In this document: piece after piece, positions 1-8,144 of the stretch
Numbering within the stretch: position 1 is the stretch's first letter
Layout of the letters: each line of letters starts with the position of its first letter
Assembly: GCF_002847525.1 (NCBI RefSeq)
Contig: NZ_PKKM01000005.1
Location: 139,691 to 203,690, forward strand
From: Schaalia odontolytica
Lineage (GTDB): Bacteria; Actinomycetota; Actinomycetes; Actinomycetales; Actinomycetaceae
Length of the DNA stretch: 64,000 nt
Reading direction: 5' to 3'
Program-made: the position numbers and the translations under genes
The notes under the pieces: generated by a model
Told to the model about the DNA's origin: nothing
Seen by the model: only the letters and a program-made list of their open reading frames with translations
Databases searched by the model: none

Positions 1-66
1 GGTCCACGCCTCGAGGGCGCACTCGCGCAGCGGCGTGGTGGCCGCGTGGTCGAGATAGACGCTCAC
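1..66 (-). CDS. Cysteine desulfurase (NifS/IscS-like), N-terminal fragment
   Basis: Only the first 22 codons lie in the window; the gene continues beyond base 1. Reading the minus strand from the GTG at 66 gives MSVYLDHAATTPLRECALEA, the classic opening of class V aminotransferase-fold cysteine desulfurases (YLDHAATTP). These PLP enzymes take sulfur from cysteine for Fe-S clusters or tRNA thiolation. The GTG overlaps the TGA of etfA (GTGA), so the two are translationally coupled. The etfB-etfA-desulfurase order is familiar in actinobacteria. The PLP lysine and the persulfide cysteine are outside the window, so the subfamily cannot be set. Confidence 0.8.
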   Translation of the reverse strand, partial: MSVYLDHAATTPLRECALEAWT

Positions 67-1040
67 GCCTGGGAGCGCGCCTCCTCGATGGCAGCCAGGG
101 CTGCGGGCACGACCTCAGTGACGTCGCCGACGACGCCGAAGTCCGCGATCTCGAAGATCGGGGCGTCCGGGTCGTCGCACACGGCGACGATGTGGGCGGA
201 GGACTGCATTCCCACCGTGTGGTGGATCGCGCCGGACACGCCCAGGCCGATGTACAGGTTCGGGGTGACGGTCAGGCCGGTCTGGCCGATCTGCTCGGAT
301 CGCGGGGCCCAGCCCTCGTCACAGGCGACGCGGGTCGCGCCCACTGCGCCACCGAGCGCCTGAGCGACGGAGCGAACCAGCTCAAAGTCGCCGTCGACGC
401 CGCGGCCACCGCACACGACGGTGGAGGCGTCGGTCAGGGACACGCCTTCCTCCTCGTCGGGAACGGACGAGACGACCTGAATCGCGCTAGCCTCGGGGCT
501 CAGCTCGACGGCAAGGGCCTGCGGAGTCAGGGCGACGGGAGAGGCCACCGGGGCCTCGTCGATGACGCCGGAGGCGATGCCGACGATCGGGGTCTGTCCC
601 TCGAGGACGATGCGCATCGACCAGGAGCCACCCAGTGCGGTCTTGCCGATCTGGAGAACGCCGCCGTCGAAGCCGACGGAGGAGGCACCGGAGACCACGC
701 CGGCCTCGGTGAGGGCGCCGACGCGGCCAGCGATCTCACGACCGCGGTAGTCCGAGCACAGGAGCACCAGGCCAAAGCTGCCACTCGCCAGCGCGGACAC
801 AAGCGCGTCGGAGGCGACGACCGAGGAACGCGCGGCGTCACCCAGGTCGGCGTGCAGCAGCTGGGTCGCGCCCAGCTCCGACAGCGCGGCCACGTCGGGG
901 GTGGCTGCCAGGGACAGGGCGACGACGTCGGCAGAGGTCAGGGACACGGCCAGCGTCACGGCCTGTCGGGCCAGGGGCGTCAGGTGATCGCCCACCTGGT
1001 CGGCCAGAACGAGAATCGGAGAACTCATTTGCTGCGTCAT
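63..1040 (-). CDS. etfA: Electron transfer flavoprotein alpha subunit
   Basis: This is the 325-residue FAD-carrying subunit of the ETF heterodimer, which shuttles electrons from acyl-CoA or other dehydrogenases. The C-terminal third holds the ETF-alpha FAD signature: GLGVSGAIHHTVGMQSS followed by DDPDAPIFEIADFGVVGD. The N-terminal half is the adenine-nucleotide-like ETF fold. It lies one base downstream of etfB, and its stop overlaps the start of the cysteine desulfurase, giving a tight etfB-etfA-desulfurase operon. The start ATG at 1040 is used; an in-frame ATG four codons on (1028) is an alternative. No dehydrogenase partner is in view. Confidence 0.93.
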   Translation of the reverse strand: MTQQMSSPILVLADQVGDHLTPLARQAVTLAVSLTSADVVALSLAATPDVAALSELGATQLLHADLGDAARSSVVASDALVSALASGSFGLVLLCSDYRGREIAGRVGALTEAGVVSGASSVGFDGGVLQIGKTALGGSWSMRIVLEGQTPIVGIASGVIDEAPVASPVALTPQALAVELSPEASAIQVVSSVPDEEEGVSLTDASTVVCGGRGVDGDFELVRSVAQALGGAVGATRVACDEGWAPRSEQIGQTGLTVTPNLYIGLGVSGAIHHTVGMQSSAHIVAVCDDPDAPIFEIADFGVVGDVTEVVPAALAAIEEARSQA

Positions 1041-1041
1041 G

Positions 1042-1845
1042 TCACTTCACCACCGAAAGGATGTAGTCGGCCAGAGCGCGCCCGCCCTCGCCGGCGTCCT
1101 GAATGATCGTGCCGGAGCCGTCGCGGGTCTTCTCCTCGCCGTGGGTGACGGCGGTCAGCGCGCGGCGCATGACGAGAGCCTCGCCACCGGGAACCTCGAC
1201 GAGGTCGTCGATGCCCCACTGGTCCAGCGGCTTCTTGCGGGCGGCCTTCATAGCGGCGAAGGCCGGGTAACGCGGCTCGTTGATCTGGTCGGTGACGGAG
1301 ACGACGGCGGGCAGCGCGGCGCGCACGGTCTCGGTGTAGCCGTCGACGGCGCGTTCGATCGTGAGAACACCGTCCTCGACGTTCAGGGAGCGGGCCAGGC
1401 CCAGCAGCGGCATGTGGGCCTTGGCGGCCAGGGCGGCGGGCAGCATGGAGGTCATCGCGTCCAGCGAGGCCATACCGGTGATCACGAGATCAACGGGGCC
1501 ACACTCCTCGGCAATCTTCGCGATCGCGACGGAGAGCACGGAGGCGGTCGTGATGACGTCGGAGCCCTCGAGGAACTCGTCGGAGACGATGTAGGCGCGG
1601 TCGGCGCCCATCTGCAGGGCGCGCATGAGGGAGTCCTCAGCGTCCTCGGGGCCCATCGTCAGCGCGACGACCTCGGCCTCGCGACCCGCATCCTCTTCGG
1701 ATTCCTTGAGCTGGACGGCTGCCTCGATGGCATTCTCGTCCAGTTCGTTGAGCACATCGTCCTCACCGCGCACCAGGCGGCCGCCCTCAAAACGGCGTTC
1801 GGACTGCATGTCGGGGACATGCTTCACACACACGACAATTCTCAT
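1042..1845 (-). CDS. etfB: Electron transfer flavoprotein beta subunit
   Basis: This 267-residue ETF beta subunit binds AMP and partners EtfA. It opens MRIVVCVKHVPDMQSERRF, as ETF-beta proteins do (VCVKxVPD), and carries the ETF-beta core with VALTMGPEDAEDSLMRALQMGADRA and VITGMASLDAMTSMLP in shorter conserved blocks. The frame is open 19 codons further upstream, but family alignment puts the start at the ATG at 1845. It is the first gene of the etfB-etfA-desulfurase operon and is divergent from glgX, so its promoter must lie in the 1846-2038 gap. Confidence 0.93.
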   Translation of the reverse strand: MRIVVCVKHVPDMQSERRFEGGRLVRGEDDVLNELDENAIEAAVQLKESEEDAGREAEVVALTMGPEDAEDSLMRALQMGADRAYIVSDEFLEGSDVITTASVLSVAIAKIAEECGPVDLVITGMASLDAMTSMLPAALAAKAHMPLLGLARSLNVEDGVLTIERAVDGYTETVRAALPAVVSVTDQINEPRYPAFAAMKAARKKPLDQWGIDDLVEVPGGEALVMRRALTAVTHGEEKTRDGSGTIIQDAGEGGRALADYILSVVK

Positions 1846-2038
1846 GACTTCTAGCGTGCCACATTCTGCGCAGCACGCCCATATATATGAGGGTTGCCTC
1901 ACCAGCGCGTGCCGCTGTTCATACCCTCAGCTGGCCCCCTAATCCGACCGCTTAATTAACGGTCACGTATGATGGAAGATGGCTGTATCTATCAGGCTAT
2001 GGTGCAGCCAATAAACTGTAAGAAAGAGGCACTGTTAT
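1846..2038. promoter_or_regulatory. Divergent promoter region between etfB and glgX
   Basis: This 193-base gap separates two divergently transcribed genes and is clearly more AT-rich than its surroundings (CCCATATATATGAGG near 1879; a TTAATTAA palindrome near 1952). It must hold the promoters of both operons. TATGAT near 1968 could be a -10 box for glgX, but no convincing -35 partner was found. A purine-rich AAGAAAGAGG about 8-18 bases before the glgX ATG probably serves as its ribosome binding site. Confidence 0.4.
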
Positions 2039-4327
2039 ATGTCCGAGCGTTCCGGCTCGTCCAGCGTCCCCACCGTGCGCGTCACCGAACCCAATCCCGT
2101 TCCCACCCGTCTGGGGGTTTTCCCGTCGGGCGACGGGCTCGATGTCGCCGTGGTCGCCAGGGGTGCTGCCGGCGTGGACATGTGCATCTTCGACGAGGCC
2201 GGGGCTGAGACCCGCTTCGCACTGCTCGGCCCGAAGACCGGCATCTGGCATGGTCACATCCCCGGATACGGTGCGGGCACCCGCTACGGTTTCCGCGTGC
2301 ACGGCACGTGGGACCCGGACGGCGGCCAGTTCTACAACTCGCATAAGCTCCTCCTCGACCCCTACGGCCGTGGCGTCGACGGCGTCGTGGACATGAAGCC
2401 TGCGGTCTACGCGCACTGCGTCGACGACGAGCTGTACCCCTCCGAGTACCCCCTGCGCCGCTCCCCCATCGACTCTGCGCCGTACATGCCGCGCTCGGTG
2501 GTCGTCGAGCCTTCCTTCCCGATCAGCCCCCAGCCCCGCGTTCCGTGGGAAACGACCGTCATCTACGAGATCCACGTCAAGGGCTTCACGAAGAACATGC
2601 CCGGCGTGCCCGCGGAGCTGCGCGGCACCTACGCGGGTCTGGCCCACCCGGCATCCGTGTCCTACCTGAAGGACCTGGGCGTCACCGCCGTCGAGCTGCT
2701 CCCCGTCCACGCTAAGTGCGACGAACCCTTCCTCACTGAACGAGGCCTGACGAACTACTGGGGGTACTCGACTCTCTCCTTCTTCGCGCCCGAGCCCTCC
2801 TACGCGACCGAGGCCTCGCGCGAACGCGGTGCCCAGGCGGTTGTCGACGAGTTCCGAGGCATGGTCTCCCTCCTGCACCAGGCTGGTATCGAGGTCATTC
2901 TCGACGTCGTCTACAACCATACGTGCGAGGGCGGCGACGCCGGCCCCTCCCTGTCTTGGCGCGGCCTGGACTCCGACATGTACTACCGTCACACCACCTC
3001 GCGTCCAGTCCAGATGATCGACGTGACGGGCACGGGCAACACCGTCAACATGGACCATCCGAAGACCATTCAGATGGTGATGGACTCCTTGCGCTACTGG
3101 GTGCGAGAGATGGGCGTGGACGGCTTCCGCTTCGACCTGGCGGCCACGCTCGGCCGTTTCTCGACGGGCTTCAGCCCCATGCACCCGCTCCTCATCGCAA
3201 TGGCCACAGACGACGTCCTGGCCCACGCGAAGCTGATCGCCGAGCCGTGGGACGTGGGCCCGGGCGGCTGGCAGACCGGCAACTTCCCGGTCCCCTTCTC
3301 CGAGTGGAACGACCACTATCGCGGCGCCCTGCGTAACTTCTGGTTGGCGGACGTGCGCGCCCAGGCCTCGGGCCACATCGTTTCCGGCCCGAACGACCTG
3401 GCGACCCGCCTGTCGGGCTCCCAGGATGTCTTCGAACACGGCCTGGGCCGTCTTCGCGGCCCGCGCGCCTCGATCAACTTCGTGACCGCCCACGACGGCT
3501 TCACCCTCGCGGACCTGACGGCCTACGACCGTAAGCACAACACGGCGAACCTGGAGAACAACCGCGACGGCTCGGACGATAACCGCTCGTGGAACCACGG
3601 AGTCGAGGGAACGCTGGCTGTCAATGCCACCCACCCCAACGAGATGACGCCCTACGCGATCCTGTCCAACATGACGATCGCCGACCTGCGTGCGCGTTCT
3701 CAGCGCAACATCCTGGCGACGATGTTCGTCTCCTCGGGCACGCCCATGTTGACGGGCGGCGACGAGTTCGGCCGCACCCAGTACGGCAACAACAACGCCT
3801 ACTGCCAGGACGATCCGATCTCCTGGGTCGACTGGGATCTGGCCGAAGGCCAGCTGAAGCAGATCGACACCGTGTCCTGGCTGATCGCGCTGCGTAAGGC
3901 GCACCCGGTCCTGCGTCCCGACCGTTTCGCGACCGGCACCCCCTACGGCGGGGACACGATCGCCGACCTGTCCTGGTACACCGCGCAGGGCACCCCGATG
4001 CCCGACTACGGCTGGACGGATGCGCGTCACCGCACCTTCCAGATGCTGCGCTCGGGCGTCAAGTGGGGCGACCGCGACGCGCTCATCATCATCAACGCAA
4101 ACCTGGACGGTGCTGAGGTTACCCTGCCCGAGGGTCACGACCTGGACTGGCTGGTCGCCTACTCGACCGTGTGGGCGACGCCCTCGCAGGGCGGCATCGG
4201 CGAGACGCGTGACCCGGGGGTTCTCTCCCTCGAGGTCGAGCACGTCGCTCCGCGCTCCACGCTGTCGATTGAACCGCTGTCCGTGACGATTTTGCTCTCC
4301 GACGTCGCCTTCCAGCCCGAACGCTGA
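2039..4327 (+). CDS. glgX: Glycogen debranching enzyme GlgX
   Basis: This 762-residue GH13 isoamylase-type enzyme hydrolyses alpha-1,6 branch points of phosphorylase-limit glycogen. An N-terminal CBM48-like domain (about 1-150) precedes the TIM barrel. The nucleophile sits in GFRFDLAATLGR (Asp366) and the acid/base in LIAEPWDVGPGGWQ (Glu402), with VTAHDGFTLADL carrying the third conserved region. GGDEFGRTQYGNNNAYCQDD is typical of GlgX rather than TreX of archaea. It heads a plus-strand run with trpS, glgE and glgB. The start ATG at 2039 has a purine-rich upstream stretch. Length and motifs are normal for the family. Confidence 0.93.
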   Translation: MSERSGSSSVPTVRVTEPNPVPTRLGVFPSGDGLDVAVVARGAAGVDMCIFDEAGAETRFALLGPKTGIWHGHIPGYGAGTRYGFRVHGTWDPDGGQFYNSHKLLLDPYGRGVDGVVDMKPAVYAHCVDDELYPSEYPLRRSPIDSAPYMPRSVVVEPSFPISPQPRVPWETTVIYEIHVKGFTKNMPGVPAELRGTYAGLAHPASVSYLKDLGVTAVELLPVHAKCDEPFLTERGLTNYWGYSTLSFFAPEPSYATEASRERGAQAVVDEFRGMVSLLHQAGIEVILDVVYNHTCEGGDAGPSLSWRGLDSDMYYRHTTSRPVQMIDVTGTGNTVNMDHPKTIQMVMDSLRYWVREMGVDGFRFDLAATLGRFSTGFSPMHPLLIAMATDDVLAHAKLIAEPWDVGPGGWQTGNFPVPFSEWNDHYRGALRNFWLADVRAQASGHIVSGPNDLATRLSGSQDVFEHGLGRLRGPRASINFVTAHDGFTLADLTAYDRKHNTANLENNRDGSDDNRSWNHGVEGTLAVNATHPNEMTPYAILSNMTIADLRARSQRNILATMFVSSGTPMLTGGDEFGRTQYGNNNAYCQDDPISWVDWDLAEGQLKQIDTVSWLIALRKAHPVLRPDRFATGTPYGGDTIADLSWYTAQGTPMPDYGWTDARHRTFQMLRSGVKWGDRDALIIINANLDGAEVTLPEGHDLDWLVAYSTVWATPSQGGIGETRDPGVLSLEVEHVAPRSTLSIEPLSVTILLSDVAFQPER

Positions 4328-4373
4328 GCACCACAAGTTTCATTCATTTCCACCCACTCGTTAGGATTGACGC

Positions 4374-5474
4374 ATGACTCGCAGTGAAGATGCCCTGGAA
4401 ACCGCAACCTCCGATGCCTCGCTGGCCCGCTCAAAGGCCCGCAGCGCCGAGATCGACCTGGCAATCGACCAGGATCCCTCGCGTTTCCGCATCCTCACGG
4501 GAGACCGTCCGACCGGCCACCTGCACCTGGGCCACTACTTCGGCACGCTGCGTAACCGCGTACTGCTGCAGAACCGCGGGGTTGAGACCTGGGTTCTGGT
4601 CGCCGACTACCAGGTGATCACCGACCGTGATGGCGTGGGCCCGATCCGTGAGCGCGTCCTCGGCCTCGTCGCCGACTACCTGGCTGCGGGCATCGACCCC
4701 GAGCGTTCCACGATCTTCAACCACTCGGCAGTTCCGGCCCTCAACCAGCTGATGCTGCCCTTCCTCTCCCTGGTCACCGAATCGGAGCTGCACCGCAACC
4801 CGACCGTGAAGGCCGAGCTGGAGGCTACCGAGGGCCGCGCCATGACGGGCCTCATGCTGACCTACCCGGTCCACCAGGCAGCCGACATCCTCTTCTGCAA
4901 GGCGAACATCGTGCCCGTGGGCCAGGACCAGCTCCCCCACCTGGAGCAGGCTCGCCTGATCGCCCAGCGCTTCGACAAGCGCTACGGCCGCGCCACCCCC
5001 GAGCGCCCCGTGTTCCCCCGCCCCGAGGCTCTCCTCTCCGAGGTGCCGCTGCTGCTGGGCACGGACGGCCAGAAGATGTCGAAGTCGCGCGGCAACACGA
5101 TCGAACTGCGTATGACCGCGGACGAGACCGCGAAGATCCTCAAGAAGGCGAAGACCGACGCCGAGCGCCGCATTACTTTCGATCCCGAGGGTCGCCCCGA
5201 GGTCTCCAACCTCCTCATGCTGGCCTCCCTGGCCACCGGCGAGGCCCCCGAGGCCATCGCGGACCGCATCGGAGACGCGGGCGCCGGCATGCTCAAGTCT
5301 CTCGTCACCGAGTCGCTCAACGAGATGCTCGCTCCCCTGCGTGAGCGCCGCGCCGAGCTCATCGCGAACGAGGACTACCTGCTGTCCATCCTGCACGCCG
5401 GCAACGAGCGCGCGAACGAACAGGCCGATCAGACCCTGTCCGAGGTCCGCACGGCCATGCAGATGGTCTACTGA
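4374..5474 (+). CDS. trpS: Tryptophanyl-tRNA synthetase
   Basis: This class Ic aminoacyl-tRNA synthetase of 366 residues charges tRNA-Trp. The HIGH-type motif is TGHLHLGHYFG (about residue 43) and the KMSKS loop is DGQKMSKSRGNTIEL (about 235). An N-terminal extension of roughly 35 residues, rich in charged residues, precedes the catalytic fold; such extensions occur in actinobacterial TrpS. The gene follows glgX by only 46 bases and is followed 24 bases later by a small membrane protein gene, so it is probably cotranscribed with both. Its position inside a glycogen gene cluster looks incidental. Confidence 0.93.
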   Translation: MTRSEDALETATSDASLARSKARSAEIDLAIDQDPSRFRILTGDRPTGHLHLGHYFGTLRNRVLLQNRGVETWVLVADYQVITDRDGVGPIRERVLGLVADYLAAGIDPERSTIFNHSAVPALNQLMLPFLSLVTESELHRNPTVKAELEATEGRAMTGLMLTYPVHQAADILFCKANIVPVGQDQLPHLEQARLIAQRFDKRYGRATPERPVFPRPEALLSEVPLLLGTDGQKMSKSRGNTIELRMTADETAKILKKAKTDAERRITFDPEGRPEVSNLLMLASLATGEAPEAIADRIGDAGAGMLKSLVTESLNEMLAPLRERRAELIANEDYLLSILHAGNERANEQADQTLSEVRTAMQMVY

Positions 5475-5498
5475 TCCCACACCATTTTGGAGAAACTT

Positions 5499-5756
5499 AT
5501 GGCATACAACCAGTTCCCCGAGCACCCCGACGACTCCGTCGGCGCATGGATGCTCACCCTGTTCCTGGTCGGCATTCCGGTGGTCGGTTTCATCTACCTG
5601 CTGATTCTCGCCCTGGGTTCCGGCGGCTCGCCTGCGAAGCGTAACTTCGCGCGCGCCATGTTCATCTGGCAGATCATCGGCATCGTCGCGACGATCCTGA
5701 TGTTCATCCTCTTTGGTGGTGCGATCATGGCGGGGCTGCAGAACAGCGGCTACTGA
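5499..5756 (+). CDS. Small two-helix membrane protein
   Basis: An 85-residue protein of unknown function. Two hydrophobic helices are visible (about 15-38 and 52-78), joined by a short basic loop GGSPAKRNFARA. The N-terminus MAYNQFPEHPDDSVGAW is acidic and polar. The start at 5499 was chosen because TTTTGGAGAAACTT supplies a ribosome binding site directly upstream; an in-frame ATG four codons earlier overlaps that site. It is 24 bases from trpS and is followed by a strong terminator, so it ends the glgX-trpS transcription unit. It resembles the small membrane proteins often scattered through actinobacterial genomes; no specific family was recognised. Confidence 0.7.
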   Translation: MAYNQFPEHPDDSVGAWMLTLFLVGIPVVGFIYLLILALGSGGSPAKRNFARAMFIWQIIGIVATILMFILFGGAIMAGLQNSGY

Positions 5757-5770
5757 GCGCTGCGTCTTTT

Positions 5771-5816
5771 CGGAGGGTAGTTCCTGGACATACAGGGGCT
5801 ACCCTCCGTCGTTTCT
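5771..5816 (+). terminator. Rho-independent terminator after the trpS unit
   Basis: A 10-bp perfect stem pairs CGGAGGGTAG (5771-5780) with CTACCCTCCG (5799-5808), with an 18-base loop, followed by TCGTTTCTG. It lies 15 bases past the small membrane protein stop and separates this unit from glgE. Confidence 0.75.
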
Positions 5817-5929
5817 GTTGGAATTCCGCCCTTTCGGACGACAGTTGAAATCTTGACAGAACATAAGGACATCGATCAGTGCGCCGAGGCATGGGCCTCA
5901 CTTTCACGCGCGCGCATCCATAGGCTACT

Positions 5930-7981
5930 GTGGGTCTCGTGAGCGAGAAACTGTTGCCCCGTATCCCGATCATTGAAGTGTTCCCCGTCATCGAGGACGG
6001 CACACTTCCCGCCAAGGCGACCGAAGGCGAGCCTTTCCCCATTCGTGCGACCGTGTTCCGCGAAGGACACGACGCATTCGCCGCCGAGGCCGTCCTGCTG
6101 CGCCCGGACGGGGGTGAATACTCCCGCACGCGCATGGTGGACATCGCCCCCGGCCTCGACCGGTACGAGGCCTGGGTGGTAGCCGACACCCCAGGCGCGT
6201 GGTCTTTCCGCGTGGACTCCTGGTCGGATCCCTACGCGACGTGGCGCCACGACGCGACGGTGAAGGTCGGCGCCGGCGTCGACGTCGAGCTCATGCTCGA
6301 AGAGGGTGCCCTCCTCATGGAGCGTGCGGCCGAAGGCACCGCCTACGGCAACCCCTCCCAGAAGCGTCCCCCGGCCTCGGACATTGACGTCCTGACCGAC
6401 GCGGCGCGCCGCCTGCGCGACACCAGCCATTCCGCCCAGCAGCGCCTCTCCGCTGGCATCTCCTCACGCGTGCGTCTCATCTTCCGCGACCACCCGCTGC
6501 GCGACCTGCTGGACTCCTCCCGCGTGTACCCGCTCGACGTGGCCCGCACGAAGGCCCTGGCGGGCGCGTGGTACGAGATCTTCCCGCGCTCGGCGGGCGC
6601 CTTCCAGCGCCCCGACGGCACGTGGGTCTCCGGCACGCTCGCGAGCGCCGCGGAGGACCTGCCGCGCATTGCCGGCATGGGCTTCGACGTCGTCTACCTG
6701 ACCCCGATCCACCCGATCGGAACGACGCACCGCAAGGGCAAGAACAACTCCCTGGAGGCCGCTCCCGGCGATCCGGGTTCGCCCTACGGCATCGGCTCCC
6801 CCGAGGGTGGCCACGACGCCATCCATCCCGAGCTCGGTGACTTCGCCGACTTCGACCGCTTCGTCGAGCGCGCCCGAGGCCTCGGCCTGGAGGTCGCTCT
6901 CGACCTCGCCCTCCAGTGCTCCCCCGACCACCCGTGGGTCAAGGAGCATCCCGAGTGGTTCACGACCCGCGCCGACGGCACGATCGCCTACGCGGAGAAC
7001 CCGCCGAAGAAGTACCAGGACATCTACCCCCTGAACTTCGACAACGATCCCGAGGGCATCTACCAGGCCGTGCGCGACGTCATCGAGCTGTGGATCAACC
7101 ACGGCGTGACGATCTTCCGCGTCGACAACCCGCACACGAAGCCCATCCCCTTCTGGGAGCGCCTGCTCGCCGACATCAAGGCGCAGTACCCGGGCACGCT
7201 CTTCCTGGCGGAGGCCTTCACGCGCCCCGCCATGATGCGCACCCTCGGCGCGATTGGCTTCGACCAGTCCTACACGTACTTCGCGTGGAGGACCGCCAAG
7301 GAGGAAATCGAGGAATACCTGCGTGAGGTCTCCGAAGAGACGGCGCACCTCATGCGCCCCGCCTTCTGGCCCACGACGCACGACATCCTCACCCCGCAGA
7401 TGTGGGACGGTGGCACCGCGATCTTCGCGATCCGCGCGATGCTCGCCGCGCTCGGTGCACCCACGTGGGGCATCTACTCGGGCTACGAATTCGTGGAGAA
7501 CGAGCCGCGCGGCACCTACCAGGAGCCCAACAACAACGAAAAGTACGAGTTCCGCCCCCGCCGCTGGCAGGACGCCGAGCCGATCGGCATCTCACGCCTG
7601 TTCACTCTGCTCAACGCCGCGCGAGCCAAGCACCCCGCGCTGCGCCAGCTCCACCAGATCCGCATCCACCCGACGTCCTCGGATCGCCTCATCGCGTTCT
7701 CGCGTCAGGTGCCCGGCAAGTTCACGTCGGACGGCAAGCCCGACACCGTCATCTGCGTGATCTCCCTGGATCCGCACAACGGCGTGGACGCCTCGGTCGA
7801 GCTCGATCTGGAGGCGATGGGCCTGGCCACCCCGGGTGGTCACATTACGGTCGTCGACGAGCTGGACGGACGCTCCTACGTGTGGGGCTCGTCCAACTGG
7901 GTGTCGCTGTCCCCCGTGACGCGCCTGGGCCACGTCTTCAAGGTCGAGCCCGCGCACTCTTCGCCCTGGGCGCAGGCCTAA
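5930..7981 (+). CDS. glgE: Alpha-1,4-glucan:maltose-1-phosphate maltosyltransferase
   Basis: GlgE (GH13_3) transfers maltosyl units from alpha-maltose-1-phosphate onto alpha-1,4-glucans. The 683-residue protein has an N-terminal beta domain, a GH13 barrel and a C-terminal beta domain. Catalytic motifs are IFRVDNPHTKPIPFW (nucleophile Asp399), LFLAEAFTRPAMMR (acid/base Glu428) and THDIL (Asp485), evenly offset by five from the well-studied Streptomyces enzyme. The start is a GTG at 5930; a GTG at 5939 is an alternative, and neither has a strong ribosome binding site. The pathway normally also needs TreS and maltokinase, or GlgM, to make the substrate; none is in the window. glgB follows after a hairpin. 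Confidence 0.93.
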   Translation: MGLVSEKLLPRIPIIEVFPVIEDGTLPAKATEGEPFPIRATVFREGHDAFAAEAVLLRPDGGEYSRTRMVDIAPGLDRYEAWVVADTPGAWSFRVDSWSDPYATWRHDATVKVGAGVDVELMLEEGALLMERAAEGTAYGNPSQKRPPASDIDVLTDAARRLRDTSHSAQQRLSAGISSRVRLIFRDHPLRDLLDSSRVYPLDVARTKALAGAWYEIFPRSAGAFQRPDGTWVSGTLASAAEDLPRIAGMGFDVVYLTPIHPIGTTHRKGKNNSLEAAPGDPGSPYGIGSPEGGHDAIHPELGDFADFDRFVERARGLGLEVALDLALQCSPDHPWVKEHPEWFTTRADGTIAYAENPPKKYQDIYPLNFDNDPEGIYQAVRDVIELWINHGVTIFRVDNPHTKPIPFWERLLADIKAQYPGTLFLAEAFTRPAMMRTLGAIGFDQSYTYFAWRTAKEEIEEYLREVSEETAHLMRPAFWPTTHDILTPQMWDGGTAIFAIRAMLAALGAPTWGIYSGYEFVENEPRGTYQEPNNNEKYEFRPRRWQDAEPIGISRLFTLLNAARAKHPALRQLHQIRIHPTSSDRLIAFSRQVPGKFTSDGKPDTVICVISLDPHNGVDASVELDLEAMGLATPGGHITVVDELDGRSYVWGSSNWVSLSPVTRLGHVFKVEPAHSSPWAQA

Positions 7982-7989
7982 GAAAGCTT

Positions 7990-8027
7990 GTGCGCCCGGC
8001 GCTACCACGTCACCGCGCCGGGCGCAC
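7990..8027 (+). terminator. Hairpin between glgE and glgB
   Basis: A 13-bp perfect GC-rich stem, GTGCGCCCGGCGC (7990-8002) with GCGCCGGGCGCAC (8015-8027), has a 12-base loop and no U-run. It begins 9 bases after the glgE stop. It could end transcription with Rho or stabilise the glgE 3' end; glgB begins about 118 bases further on. Confidence 0.6.
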
Positions 8028-8144
8028 GACACCCCTCCATAACCCCACCAATATGAGACCCGGCTCCCTTTTTTGCCGGTCAGACGTTAGACTTATCAGC
8101 ACCAGTGAACTGAGCGGTTCACCCTTCTGGAGTAAGGAAAATCC

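Noticed and set aside
1997..4336. Long open frame antisense to glgX
   Set aside because: Shadow of the high-GC gene; no motif, and glgX shows full conserved catalytic regions.
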